Source: an uncultured Actinomycetes bacterium (lineage in GTDB: Bacteria > Actinomycetota > Geothermincolia > Fen-727 > JACVIW01). From it: 64,000 nucleotides of DNA. The notes below the pieces were generated by a model. That model did no database searches. It saw only the letters and a program-made list of their open reading frames with translations, and was not told the DNA's origin. Shown here one piece after another: positions 48,714 through 57,688 of this stretch; the stretch's first letter is position 1, and every line of letters begins with the position of its first letter. Location: positions 124,001-188,000 of the forward strand of contig CAKZLU010000032.1 of assembly GCA_937127245.1 (NCBI GenBank). Reading direction: 5' to 3'. The position numbers and the translations under genes are program-made.

Positions 48714-50588
48714 ATGAAAGGTTATGTTGGAACAATTCTCGATATCAACCTTTCGACCGGTCAGATTGAAAAAATTCCGATAAGTCAAGAGGTTTGCAGG
48801 GAGTATTTAGGTGGTACAGGAATGGGCGCGAAGATCTTTCTTGACCGCTTTTCGGGTGATATTGACCCGCTTGCTCCGGAAAACCTGCTTATAATTCTTA
48901 CTGGTCCACTTACCGGCACAAGAGTTCCAGGCGGCAATAGATTCGGGGTTTGCGCAAGGTCCCCGCTAACTGGACACTGGGGGGAGGCTTCCACGGGCGG
49001 ATACTTTGGTCCTGAACTTAAGTCAGCCGGTTATGACGGGATTATATTCACGGGCGCCTCTGAGAAACCCGTTTATCTATGGATAAATGGGGATAAGGTC
49101 GAGATTCGCGATGCGTCTGATTTGTGGGGTAAAGACACCTACGAAACCATCGATATTCTCTGGGAAAGGTCCAGAGAAGAAACAGGCAAGAAATCACGGG
49201 TGATCGCGATTGGTCCCTCCGGGGAAATTGGAGTGAAAATGGCTTCGATCGTGCATGATAAAGGACACATAGCGGGAAGGACTGGAATGGGAGCCGTGAT
49301 GGGCTCGAAAAATCTAAAAGCAGTTTCCGTTGTTGGGGCAGGGAATAAGGTGGAAGTCGCTGACCCGGATCACCTGAAAGAGTGGCGTGACAAGGTCATG
49401 GAGATATATTCCGACTCTATCGTTGTCGAGTCGCTCCGTGCTTTTGGAACGAACGCGAATCTCGAGGTGGGGTCAATGCTTGGTGATGTCCCCATCAAGA
49501 ACTGGCAGATTGGTGAATGGGATGAGGGGATCTCGGCCCTGAACGGACCCACCTATTCAGACACCATACTTGTGAAGGCGCACGCTTGCTGGGGTTGCCC
49601 AGTTGGGTGCAAGAGGATAGTTAAAGTTGACGATGAGCCCTATGTAGTGGCCGAGGGTCCTGGTCCTGAATATGAGACGGTGTGCATGCTCGGCGTGAAT
49701 CTTCTAAATGACAACTTGAACAGTGTGGCTAAAGCGAATGAGCTCTGCAATCGCTATGGCATTGACACTATCAGCGTGGGTCAAACCATCGCCGTTGTCA
49801 TCGAGTGCCAGGAGAAAGGAATTCTTTCTGTCGAGGAATGCGACGGGGTGGCTGTCAGTTGGGGCGATTCAGCGAGCATACTCAGACTTGTTGAGATGAC
49901 CGCCTTGAAGAAGGGCTTTGGCGCCCGCATGGCTGAGGGAAGCAAAGCGCTCGCTCTTTCAATCGGTGGAGACGCCATGGATGCAGCCGTCCAGGTTCGC
50001 GGGCTTGAACTTCCCGCCCATGACCCGCGGGGATTTCATGGATTTGCTCTTGCTTACGCTACGTCCGTCAGGGGCGCTTGCCACTGCGCAAGCACCAATC
50101 TTTATCTGGAGCAGGGAAGCAATGTGCCTCTTTTGAAGTTAAACCTTGGAGGACCTTACGATGAGCAGTCGAGCGTTGGAAAAGCATATTTAACAGCGAG
50201 AGCGCAGGAACTTGCTCAGATTTTCAATTCTTGTGTGGTCTGTCTTTTTACCGCCATAAGTTGGGACGAGGATATGATAGTCGAGGCGGTCAACTCGGTG
50301 ACGGGTTTCGATTATGACCTTGATACATTGATGGCGGTTGGCGAGAGGATATGGTTTATAAAGAGGGGTCTTCAGATTCTTTTTGGTTCTGACGGGAGGG
50401 AGGATGTTATCCACCCGAGGCTTTTGAGACCTGTTGAGGAAGGACCGCACGCCGGTTCCGTTCCGGATTTTGATTTGATGAAAAGGGAATATTACGAGTA
50501 TAGGGGACTCGATTCCGAGGGAAAGCCATCCAGGGAGAAGCTTGAATCCCTTAATCTCGGTCGTCTGGCTGACATGCTGAACTTATGA
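48714..50588 (+). CDS. aor: Aldehyde:ferredoxin oxidoreductase
   Basis: A 624-residue tungsten/molybdenum-pterin enzyme that interconverts aldehydes and carboxylates with ferredoxin. Family marks are the N-terminal YLGGTGMGAKI, GRTGMGAVMGSKNLKAV (pterin contact) and the cluster cysteines C292-x2-C295-x3-C299 (CWGCPVGC), with a distal Cys at 507 or 510. Length is normal. The ATG at 48714 follows GGAGGTAGAT. It is followed by an FAD oxidoreductase, an SCP2-like protein and a PaaK-like ligase, so it may handle an aromatic or fatty aldehyde/acid. Cofactor genes are not in the window. Confidence 0.95.
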   Translation: MKGYVGTILDINLSTGQIEKIPISQEVCREYLGGTGMGAKIFLDRFSGDIDPLAPENLLIILTGPLTGTRVPGGNRFGVCARSPLTGHWGEASTGGYFGPELKSAGYDGIIFTGASEKPVYLWINGDKVEIRDASDLWGKDTYETIDILWERSREETGKKSRVIAIGPSGEIGVKMASIVHDKGHIAGRTGMGAVMGSKNLKAVSVVGAGNKVEVADPDHLKEWRDKVMEIYSDSIVVESLRAFGTNANLEVGSMLGDVPIKNWQIGEWDEGISALNGPTYSDTILVKAHACWGCPVGCKRIVKVDDEPYVVAEGPGPEYETVCMLGVNLLNDNLNSVAKANELCNRYGIDTISVGQTIAVVIECQEKGILSVEECDGVAVSWGDSASILRLVEMTALKKGFGARMAEGSKALALSIGGDAMDAAVQVRGLELPAHDPRGFHGFALAYATSVRGACHCASTNLYLEQGSNVPLLKLNLGGPYDEQSSVGKAYLTARAQELAQIFNSCVVCLFTAISWDEDMIVEAVNSVTGFDYDLDTLMAVGERIWFIKRGLQILFGSDGREDVIHPRLLRPVEEGPHAGSVPDFDLMKREYYEYRGLDSEGKPSREKLESLNLGRLADMLNL

Positions 50589-50637
50589 CGGTTTTGTTTT
50601 TACGGCTGGCGATGCCATGTTTTCCAAGAGTGAATCC

Positions 50638-51975
50638 ATGAAGGTCATAGTGGTGGGTGGTGGGCTCGGCGGGTTATCCGCAGCGTACCGACTCTCCGCT
50701 TTTGGGGAACAGGTTACGGTCTTTGAAAAGGCTCAAAGACTCGGAGGGAGATGCGCGACCTCAAATATCGGGGGATTTCTTTTTGACGAAGGCGCTCAGT
50801 TCTTCCGAGATTCTTACGATTCCACCTTGAAGACCGCGATCTCCTTAGGTCTTGGTCCGGAGCTAAGAATTCCCAAAGAGCCCGTGGGGTTATATTCTCG
50901 CGGGCGACTGCACGTTTTCCAACCGAGAGACCTTGCATGTCTCGGAGCTTTTCCCCTCTTCAACGCGCGACCTTCTGAGTTCGGCGGAATGTTGTCTCTG
51001 GCCCTGAGGCTTGCCAGAGATTACAGGAAGTACGATGTCCGTTTTCCCGGTCGCTGGACCTGGTCTTCAGACGAGAACGCCTTCGGATATTTGAAACGGA
51101 AAATCGGAATTGAACTGGCAGGTGATTTTGCCGAACCTATCGTTCGATTCGCTCTGGGTTCGGATTTAAGCGAGGTATCTGTACCGGCTTTTTACGTTGC
51201 CCTTCGGATGCTCTTCCTTGATCGACCTGGCTATTTCGCCGGCGGGATGGGTCAGCTGGCCGAGGCTTATGGGGGGAAGATTGAATGTGTGCGAGGGGTT
51301 TCAGTCGAAAGGGTAGTTGTCGAAAAAAATAAAGTCTCAGGTTTGATCGTTAAAGAGGAAGATGATGGGAAAGAGAAAGTCCTGAAAGCCAGAAGGGTCA
51401 TATGCGCCGTCCCTGCCTGCGAGATTTCGAGAATCGCTCCTGATATTCAAGGAAAATTGCGGCTAATCTTAGAGGAATGCAAATATTCACCGCATATGGT
51501 TGTCTGCCTCGGGTTTGAAAATAAGCTGCCTGCGCTACCTAAGATAATCCTGAATTCGAGTGGTCAAAGACCTGGTTTTGAATTTTGCCGCGTCTCTCTC
51601 AGAAATAAGGTGGATTGCGCTCAAGTGGGGCAGAAAGAGGCAACGGCGGTCTATGTGGGTCAGAACGCACGGGCTTTATTAGGGGAAAAGAAGGAGAATA
51701 TCGTGCGCAAAACGGTCTCTTTGCTTGAGGAGATATATCAGGCCGAAATAGAGGTTATTCATTCGAAGGTACACAAACACAATTTCGGAAGACCTATTGT
51801 ATTTCCCGGACATTCGAGGAAAATAGCGGAGTTGTGGTCAGGCCGGACAGGAATAGAAGGGTTGGGCTTCGCGGGGGACTGGTCATATGCACCCACCGTT
51901 GAAGGAGCGGTCGCAAGCGGTTTTTTGGCCGCGGATGCCTTACTTGGCACCGGCAAGCCGCGCTGGGCACTGTAA
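50638..51975 (+). CDS. FAD-dependent amine-oxidase/desaturase-like protein
   Basis: A 445-residue flavoprotein of the amine oxidase/protoporphyrinogen oxidase/phytoene desaturase superfamily. It has KVIVVGGGLGGLSAAYRL at the N-terminus, then VFEKAQRLGGRC. The C-terminal FAD contact is GLGFAGDWSYAPTVEGAVAS. No membrane helix is evident. The substrate is not deducible. I take ATG 50638 as the start because it opens directly on the FAD strand; ATG 50617 is possible and neither has a strong ribosome site. It follows the AOR gene closely on the same strand. Confidence 0.8.
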   Translation: MKVIVVGGGLGGLSAAYRLSAFGEQVTVFEKAQRLGGRCATSNIGGFLFDEGAQFFRDSYDSTLKTAISLGLGPELRIPKEPVGLYSRGRLHVFQPRDLACLGAFPLFNARPSEFGGMLSLALRLARDYRKYDVRFPGRWTWSSDENAFGYLKRKIGIELAGDFAEPIVRFALGSDLSEVSVPAFYVALRMLFLDRPGYFAGGMGQLAEAYGGKIECVRGVSVERVVVEKNKVSGLIVKEEDDGKEKVLKARRVICAVPACEISRIAPDIQGKLRLILEECKYSPHMVVCLGFENKLPALPKIILNSSGQRPGFEFCRVSLRNKVDCAQVGQKEATAVYVGQNARALLGEKKENIVRKTVSLLEEIYQAEIEVIHSKVHKHNFGRPIVFPGHSRKIAELWSGRTGIEGLGFAGDWSYAPTVEGAVASGFLAADALLGTGKPRWAL

Positions 51976-52148
51976 TTTTCTGTGCCTTAAATAATTTGCC
52001 GAAAGAGCCTGTGTTTACTTTGATTGGATAGGTTTCTTCATACGTGACATATTTGAGGTTAGTGTCCTTTATAAAAGGGAGGTGCTAAATTTATCTCATC
52101 AGCAGGGCAGGGATTCGTTTAGGTTCCGTGCTTTAGGGGGGATTTGAA

Positions 52149-52718
52149 GTGGAGACAAAAGAATTCGAGGAAAAGAAAAAGAGGAGGATTTTCAGATGGC
52201 TTTTTTTAATCGCCTGCGGTGCTGGAGCCGCATACGCGTTTTCCAAGCGCGGCAAGCGCGTACCCTGTATACCCGCGGGAGGTCCTGAAGAAAGGCTTAT
52301 CGTAAGGGACTCTGAAAGACTCAGCGGGCTCGGGGAAATAATGAAAGCTCTCCTCTCTCAACTACTGCAGGACCCAGCGAAATTGGATATTCTCAACACT
52401 TTAAATCTCATCGTTTCAATAGAGCCGAAGGAAGCCCCGGAGACGGCTGTAACGATGACTTTTTCGGATGGTTACGCGGTAATTGAGCCGGGTGTTGTGG
52501 GGCAACCAGATGTTCATATTATTTGTGAGCTGGAAGTTCTAATGAAGATGTCTCAGATGGGCTCCGGCCTTGAGGCTCTCAAGTTCTTGCAGACGCCCGA
52601 AGGTAAGGAGCTCATAAGTAAAATACGGTCAGGTGACCTTAAGATAAAAGGACTGGCTTCTCATCCGGTTGGTATGATGAAATTCAGCCGGCTCCTTTCC
52701 GTTCCCAAGATGGCATAA
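52149..52718 (+). CDS. SCP2-like sterol/lipid-carrier domain protein with membrane anchor
   Basis: A 189-residue protein with a basic N-terminus, one helix (WLFLIACGAGAAYAF) and a soluble domain of the SCP2 type (TMTFSDGYAVIEPGVVG, FLQTPEGKELISKIRSGDLKIKGL), a hydrophobic-ligand pocket. The start is GTG at 52149 after AGGGGGG. It lies between an FAD oxidase and a PaaK-like ligase on the same strand and might hold their lipid-like substrate near the membrane (inference). Function is otherwise unknown. Confidence 0.68.
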   Translation: METKEFEEKKKRRIFRWLFLIACGAGAAYAFSKRGKRVPCIPAGGPEERLIVRDSERLSGLGEIMKALLSQLLQDPAKLDILNTLNLIVSIEPKEAPETAVTMTFSDGYAVIEPGVVGQPDVHIICELEVLMKMSQMGSGLEALKFLQTPEGKELISKIRSGDLKIKGLASHPVGMMKFSRLLSVPKMA

Positions 52719-52825
52719 GAGGACACCGTTCAGATAGTGTTACGCGTTAACCTACACCGTGGTTTCTCTAATGCTTTTTTAGCTATTTCCGCAAAGAGAG
52801 GACATGCCTTCCCTCGAATGCCGTA

Positions 52826-52929
52826 TTTTTGTTTCAGAGACGAGCGGTTAGGAAAACAGTTGAATCGTTATCTTTCTGTGTATCCCTCTACAAATTTTTT
52901 GTTTTAGAAACGAGCGGTTATCAAAACAG
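52826..52929. repeat. Interspersed direct repeat, two copies, period 70
   Basis: A 34-nt unit at 52826-52859 recurs at 52896-52929 with 4 mismatches (shared ACGAGCGGTTA and AAAACAG), separated by a unique 36-nt spacer. A weak third match (GTTTC..AA.G) lies about 69 nt before copy 1. It sits in the 349-nt gap between the SCP2-like and PaaK-like genes; no gene is visible there. Confidence 0.75.
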
Positions 52930-53067
52930 ATTGACGCAATCGGTCTTGAATTATGGTCCTTTCATGAAATAATACAAATTGAAAAACGATGACATGGTAA
53001 TGAGCGAGATTCGCGCAAGCGCCCTTGCTCATTGCTGGATAAAGGTTTTCTCATAAGCGGAGGATAA

Positions 53068-54579
53068 ATGAGAAGGGAAATTTATTCCAATAACTGGGAT
53101 AGTATGTCTTTTGAGGAGCAAAGAGAGTACAGAAACCAGAAGCTCTCCCACTTCATAAGGACCCAGCTTTATCCTTACAGCCCTTTTTACCGGAGGGTTT
53201 TTGATGAAAATGGCATAAAGCCCGAGCAAATCCGAAGAGTTGAGGATTTGAGAAGAATTCCCTTCACGTATAAAGCGGATATAGCACCGACCCCCGAAAA
53301 TCCTATGAGGTATAAGGATTTCGTCTTGCAGCCTGATGAGGAGTCCATGTCAAAGTATTTGCCTAAAGCCGAGTACAGAAAGATGAGACTTGAACGTTTC
53401 CTCAAAGGCGAAAAGACCTTTAGGAAAGCTCTTCACAGGAATTTCGCTCCGGTTCACATGCAGTTCACGACAGGTACAACTGGACTGCCAACCCCCATTA
53501 TATATGCAGCAGACGACGTTGAGCGTATGATTGAGGCCGGAAGAAGGATTATCCAGCTTGTCGGCTACGGTGACATTGATCGCCGCGTCGGCTCCCTTGT
53601 CGTAAACGTGATGCCATTCGCCCCGCATCTCGGATTTTGGATGGTTTCATATATGCTCGAACGTGCGGGTATTCTCTCGTTCAACACCGGTGGCGGAAGA
53701 ATCCTCGGGACGGAGCGCATCATAGCCGCAATCGAGATGCTCAGGGCAACTGGTATTGTCGGAATGCCCGGATATGTTTATCACCTCCTCAGAACGGCAA
53801 CCGAGGAGGAAAGGGATTTCAGCTCAGTCAGGCTGGTGCTTGTAGCGGGTGAGCGCATTCCTTACGGAATGAAGGAAAAGATTAGACAATTCCTTGAGAC
53901 GATGGGAGCCAAAGACGTTTCCGTGCTCGGTGCACTCGGGTTCACAGAGGCAAGAAAGGCATACTCCGAGTGTTCTCCGGAAGGCAATACAGGATATCAC
54001 ATATTTCCCGATATGGACTATTTCGAGATCGTTGACCCGCAAACCGAGGAGCCTGTTGGGGAGGGTGAAGACGGGGAACTCGTTTACACTTGCCTGGAGG
54101 GTCAGGGCACATGCGTGCTCAGATTCAGGACAGGTGATTTTGTTCGAGGCGGCATTGTTTACGAGCCATGTCCATCGTGCGGGAGAAAAGTGCCCAGATT
54201 GGGAAGTGACATAATGAGGTCAGGCAGGGAGAAAGGTTTTTCCCTTTCCAAAGTTAAAGGCACCCTGGTGGATCTGGGCTCTTTCGGTTCCGTTTTGAAC
54301 TCAAACCCGCGGGTGGTTGAGTGGCAGGTGGAAATCAGAAAAGCGCATGACGATCCTTTTGATGTGGACGTGGTGGATGTTTTCGTTTCACCCGCGGAGG
54401 GAACAAACCTTGATGATTTGAGGGAAGAAATAGAGGACCAGATATTGAAAGCCACCGATATTAAGCCAAATACCATACATTTCCTGCCACTGAAAGCAAT
54501 CGAGGAGAGGCTGGGCTCTCAAGGGGGCATGGGGGGAATAAAAGAACTACGCGTGGTGGACAAAAGACCTATGGGCTGA
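53068..54579 (+). CDS. Phenylacetate-CoA-ligase-like AMP-forming enzyme (PaaK family)
   Basis: A 503-residue adenylate-forming enzyme of the PaaK/CapK group, which activates a carboxylic acid as acyl-adenylate and usually makes the CoA thioester. Motifs are the P-loop-like MQFTTGTTGLPTP, LGFTEARKAY and LRFRTGDF (ATP/AMP site). A zinc-knuckle-like CPSCGRKVPRLG is also present. Length is somewhat above the roughly 430 residues of classical PaaK. The ATG follows GCGGAGGA. It belongs to the AOR-FAD-SCP2 group by position, although a repeat-bearing gap separates it. Confidence 0.87.
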   Translation: MRREIYSNNWDSMSFEEQREYRNQKLSHFIRTQLYPYSPFYRRVFDENGIKPEQIRRVEDLRRIPFTYKADIAPTPENPMRYKDFVLQPDEESMSKYLPKAEYRKMRLERFLKGEKTFRKALHRNFAPVHMQFTTGTTGLPTPIIYAADDVERMIEAGRRIIQLVGYGDIDRRVGSLVVNVMPFAPHLGFWMVSYMLERAGILSFNTGGGRILGTERIIAAIEMLRATGIVGMPGYVYHLLRTATEEERDFSSVRLVLVAGERIPYGMKEKIRQFLETMGAKDVSVLGALGFTEARKAYSECSPEGNTGYHIFPDMDYFEIVDPQTEEPVGEGEDGELVYTCLEGQGTCVLRFRTGDFVRGGIVYEPCPSCGRKVPRLGSDIMRSGREKGFSLSKVKGTLVDLGSFGSVLNSNPRVVEWQVEIRKAHDDPFDVDVVDVFVSPAEGTNLDDLREEIEDQILKATDIKPNTIHFLPLKAIEERLGSQGGMGGIKELRVVDKRPMG

Positions 54580-54626
54580 CCACCAAGTTTCCTATCCTAA
54601 ACCCGACTGCTAAATATAAACTCGCA

Positions 54627-54845
54627 ATAAGATTTTTTCACCATTTTTCATTTTTCTACGCCCTGGCAGTACCCTGGATGGTGCGCCATAAGATTTTTTG
54701 ACATGAGGCGAATCCGAACTGATTGTTCGCCCGATATCTTGTACCCAGGGCCGTGCGCAATAAGATTGTTTGACATCCCCGCAAAATCGAAACAAAAACA
54801 CCACCTGGCAATAACCTGGGTAGTGCGGAATAAGATTTTTTATCT
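54627..54845. repeat. CRISPR-like degenerate repeat array, three units plus a partial
   Basis: Units at 54662-54703, 54734-54775 and 54804-54845 share TACCC...GTGCG and AATAAGATT...TTTGAC. The aligned spacings are 72 and 70 nt. A partial unit (AATAAGATTTTTT) begins at about 54627. The spacers are unrelated. The array fills most of the 386-nt gap between the PaaK-like and pilB-like genes. Confidence 0.75.
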
Positions 54846-54855
54846 TATTTCTTTT
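54829..54855 (+). terminator. AT-rich hairpin at the end of the repeat array
   Basis: AATAAGAT (54829-54836) pairs with ATCTTATT (54842-54849) around a T5 loop, followed by TCTTTTT. It could terminate transcription of the upstream ligase gene. It arises where the last repeat unit diverges from the others. Confidence 0.4.
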
Positions 54856-54884
54856 TCCCGATATTCCAAGGTTAATATCCGTCG

Positions 54885-54890
54885 TATAAT
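54885..54890 (+). promoter_or_regulatory. Candidate -10 box for the pilB-like gene
   Basis: A consensus TATAAT, 75 nt before the chosen TTG start. The -35 region is weak. Confidence 0.4.
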
Positions 54891-54965
54891 TGGATATGAA
54901 AATGTTCAAGAATCTAACTTTAGTACAACTGCGTGGCATCCGATTTAAGTATCGGAGGGAAGAAC

Positions 54966-56657
54966 TTGGCAGAAGCAACGAAAAGGGCGAAATCGCTTAC
55001 CCACGTACTAATCGAAGACGGTCTTGTAACCCAGGAGCAGCTTCTCGAGGCGCTCGAGGTTAAGAAAAAGACCGGGAAGTCTCTTGCGCGCACGCTCATC
55101 GAACTGGGATTTGTTGATGAGTCTAAGCTAACGGAGGTTATCGCGCAGCATCTCGGGCTCGAGTTTGTGGACCTCGCGAATTACCGGGTGGACGTGACTG
55201 CTGTCGCACTTTTAGATGAGAAAGTGGCAAGCAGGCACCTGGCTCTGCCTATTGGCTTTGACAGAGATACCCTTATTGTCGCAATGGCCGATCCAACGAA
55301 CATATTCGCCCTCGATGATGTGAAAATGTACACAGCCCACCAGATAAGACCCGTCGTCGCCACAAAGCAGGATTTAGAAGATGCCATACGCACATATTAT
55401 CGCGACCTGAACGAAGTTGATACCGAGCTTGACGAAATAGACTCTGGCGAAATGGATGACAGGGAGCTTGCGGCGGCCATCGGTGTGGCTTTCGAGGATG
55501 CCCCGATGGTGAGGTTTATCAATTACGTGATTAACGAGGCGGTGAGCAAGGGCGCAAGCGATATCCATTTCGATGCCCAGGAAAAGGATATAGTTGTCCG
55601 TTATCGCATAGATGGCGTTCTTCACGATGTAAAGAGCTTGCCGATAAGGGCTTTGTCGTCTTTGGCTTCACGCGTGAAGATAATGTCGGATTTGAACATT
55701 GCTGAGAGGAGGGTTCCTCAGGACGGACATTATGAGAAGAAGGTTGGAGGCAAGGCGATTGATTTTAGGGTAGCGATACTTCCAACCGTTTTCGGGGAGA
55801 AGATAGTACTTCGAATTCTTGACAAATCAAGCATACTTTTGAAGTTGAATGACCTTGGTTTTACAGGAGAGACTCTCGAAAAATACGAGGAAGCCTTCAG
55901 GAGACCGAGCGGCGCTATCCTCGTTACCGGTCCGACTGGTAGCGGAAAATCGACAACGCTTTATGCCACATTGAATGTTCTAAATGACGAGACGAAAAAT
56001 ATAACCACAGTTGAAGACCCGGTTGAATACAGACTTCCTGGAATAAACCAGATTCAGGTGAATCCTAAAGCCGGATTAATGTTTTCCAACGCCTTGCGGT
56101 CAATTTTAAGAACTTCACCCGACATAATAATGGTTGGAGAGATCCGCGACCTTGAAACCGCGCGAATAGCAATAGAGTCGGCGCTGACAGGGCATCTTGT
56201 TTTCAGCACCCTGCACACAAACGACGCTCCCGGGGCGATATCCAGATTGACCGAAATGGGAATCGAGCCGTTCCTTACCGCTTCTGGAATTGTCTGCGTC
56301 CTCGCACAAAGGCTTGCCAGAAGGCTTTGCTCATGCAAGGTTCCCTATGAGCCGAGCGCTGAGTTGCTCGAAAGACTCGAATTCCTCTTCAAGGAGGGCG
56401 AGAGGGTTGTCCTTTACAGGCCTAATCCGGAGGGATGTTCAAGGTGTGCCGGCACCGGGTATAAAGGAAGGATCGCCCTGGTTGAATTGATGAGGATGAG
56501 CCCGGAGATCGAGCAGCTCACTATTGAGGAAGCGCCGACCGCTGAAATAAAGAGGGTTGCGATCGAGCAGGGGATGAAAACAATGCGTCAGGACGGGTGG
56601 CTCAAAGTAAGGGAGGGTATAACCTCAATAGAGGAAGTCCTGCGCGTGGTAGTCTAA
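54966..56657 (+). CDS. pilB: PilB/GspE-type secretion or type IV pilus ATPase
   Basis: A 563-residue hexameric ATPase that powers type IV pilus extension or type II secretion. An N-terminal GspE-N domain (LIEDGLVTQEQLLEALEVKK) is followed by the motor domain with Walker A GPTGSGKSTTLY, Asp box TVEDPVEY, Walker B IIMVGEIRD, His box LHTNDAPG, and the zinc cysteines CSC and CSRCAGTGYKGR. The start is TTG at 54966, with GGAGGG 6 nt upstream. No pilC, pilT or pilin of the PilA type is beside it, so its partners are elsewhere. It is convergent with the Tad/Flp genes. Confidence 0.92.
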   Translation: MAEATKRAKSLTHVLIEDGLVTQEQLLEALEVKKKTGKSLARTLIELGFVDESKLTEVIAQHLGLEFVDLANYRVDVTAVALLDEKVASRHLALPIGFDRDTLIVAMADPTNIFALDDVKMYTAHQIRPVVATKQDLEDAIRTYYRDLNEVDTELDEIDSGEMDDRELAAAIGVAFEDAPMVRFINYVINEAVSKGASDIHFDAQEKDIVVRYRIDGVLHDVKSLPIRALSSLASRVKIMSDLNIAERRVPQDGHYEKKVGGKAIDFRVAILPTVFGEKIVLRILDKSSILLKLNDLGFTGETLEKYEEAFRRPSGAILVTGPTGSGKSTTLYATLNVLNDETKNITTVEDPVEYRLPGINQIQVNPKAGLMFSNALRSILRTSPDIIMVGEIRDLETARIAIESALTGHLVFSTLHTNDAPGAISRLTEMGIEPFLTASGIVCVLAQRLARRLCSCKVPYEPSAELLERLEFLFKEGERVVLYRPNPEGCSRCAGTGYKGRIALVELMRMSPEIEQLTIEEAPTAEIKRVAIEQGMKTMRQDGWLKVREGITSIEEVLRVVV

Positions 56658-56710
56658 GTTGTATTTCATTAGTGTTCTTGCTTCCTTTTGAGTTTGCCTC
56701 ATTTTTCGTT

Positions 56711-57610
56711 TCAGTTATTTATAAAAATCCTTCTGCAAGCGGAAAGTCTTCTTCCTGTCAAAGATGAAATGCGCACCACATCGCCTCGGTGAGGAGCGTG
56801 AACGAAGCACCCGGCGCCTATGTATATTCCAACGTGAGCGTTTCCCCTGAAAAAGACAAGGTCCCCCGGCGCGAGCTGGGAAGGCATGATTGCTATGCCG
56901 CATTTTGCTTGAGCATAGCTGACTCTCGGTAGCCTAACGCCCAAAGCTCTATATACATAGTAAACAAGCCCGCTGCAGTCAAAGCTAAAGGGTCCCTCTG
57001 AGCCCCATACATAGGGTTTGCCGATTTGATGGAGAGCGAGCAGGGCCGCGCTTGTTCCAGAGTGGAAGTTCCCTTTTGAAATTTCACAAAAAGACGGGAT
57101 TTTCTGAAATGAGAGTCCGGCGCGGTAAAATACGTCCAAAAGATAGCCGCCCGCGATGAGAGCCTCATAGTCAATTTCCGCTGAGGAAGTTACAACCACA
57201 GCGTTTCCCGTGGCGATCCTGCTCGCCACCATCAGTTTCGGTGAGATAACTACCGTTACAGTCGCTTTGTCCAAACTCTCTGATATTCGGACATTTTTTA
57301 CTTCACACCGATTCATTTTGGCTACTTTCCTTGCCACAGCTTCCGGGTCTTTCCCTGTGGAAGAAAGAGGAAACGCTTCGCTCACCGCCGCGAGCACTGC
57401 CGCGTCAGCCCCGTCTTCAGCTTTAAGTCGCGCGTCAAAAAACGCGGCAATATCAGACGCGAGAATGAAAAGCGAAAACAGCGCAAACAAGAAGAACACG
57501 AAAAATATCGTCACATTTCCATGCTCTTTGTGCGCGAATGCGCGAAAATGAGATTCTTTGCTTACTGGTAGGTGATATGAAATTACGCTGTATTCATTTT
57601 TCTCGACCAA
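56711..57610 (-). CDS. TadG-like membrane protein fused to an NlpC/P60 peptidase
   Basis: A 299-residue fusion. The N-terminal part (about 28-150) has one helix (NVTIFFVFFLFALFSLFILA) followed by ARLKAEDGADAAVLAAV, the pattern of TadG/Rv3654c-type pseudopilin-like proteins. The C-terminal part (about 185-299) is an NlpC/P60 cysteine peptidase with Cys212 (FDCSGLVYYVY), His259 (NAHVGIYIG) and His271/274. It should cut peptidoglycan stem peptides at the outer face, perhaps opening the wall for the pilus. TTG 57610 is the first start, with a weak ribosome site. It lies downstream of tadE. Confidence 0.8.
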   Translation of the reverse strand: MVEKNEYSVISYHLPVSKESHFRAFAHKEHGNVTIFFVFFLFALFSLFILASDIAAFFDARLKAEDGADAAVLAAVSEAFPLSSTGKDPEAVARKVAKMNRCEVKNVRISESLDKATVTVVISPKLMVASRIATGNAVVVTSSAEIDYEALIAGGYLLDVFYRAGLSFQKIPSFCEISKGNFHSGTSAALLALHQIGKPYVWGSEGPFSFDCSGLVYYVYRALGVRLPRVSYAQAKCGIAIMPSQLAPGDLVFFRGNAHVGIYIGAGCFVHAPHRGDVVRISSLTGRRLSACRRIFINN

Positions 57611-57688
57611 CTCGCATACACATACCTTCAGTCACTACTGAAATTATTTGTCCAGAAACGTCTTTTTCGTGATGATCAGTTCGCGCCG

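Noticed and set aside
52718-52804. AGAGGACA recurring 79 nt apart before the 52.8-kb repeat pair
   Set aside because: Only about nine bases match; not distinguishable from chance.
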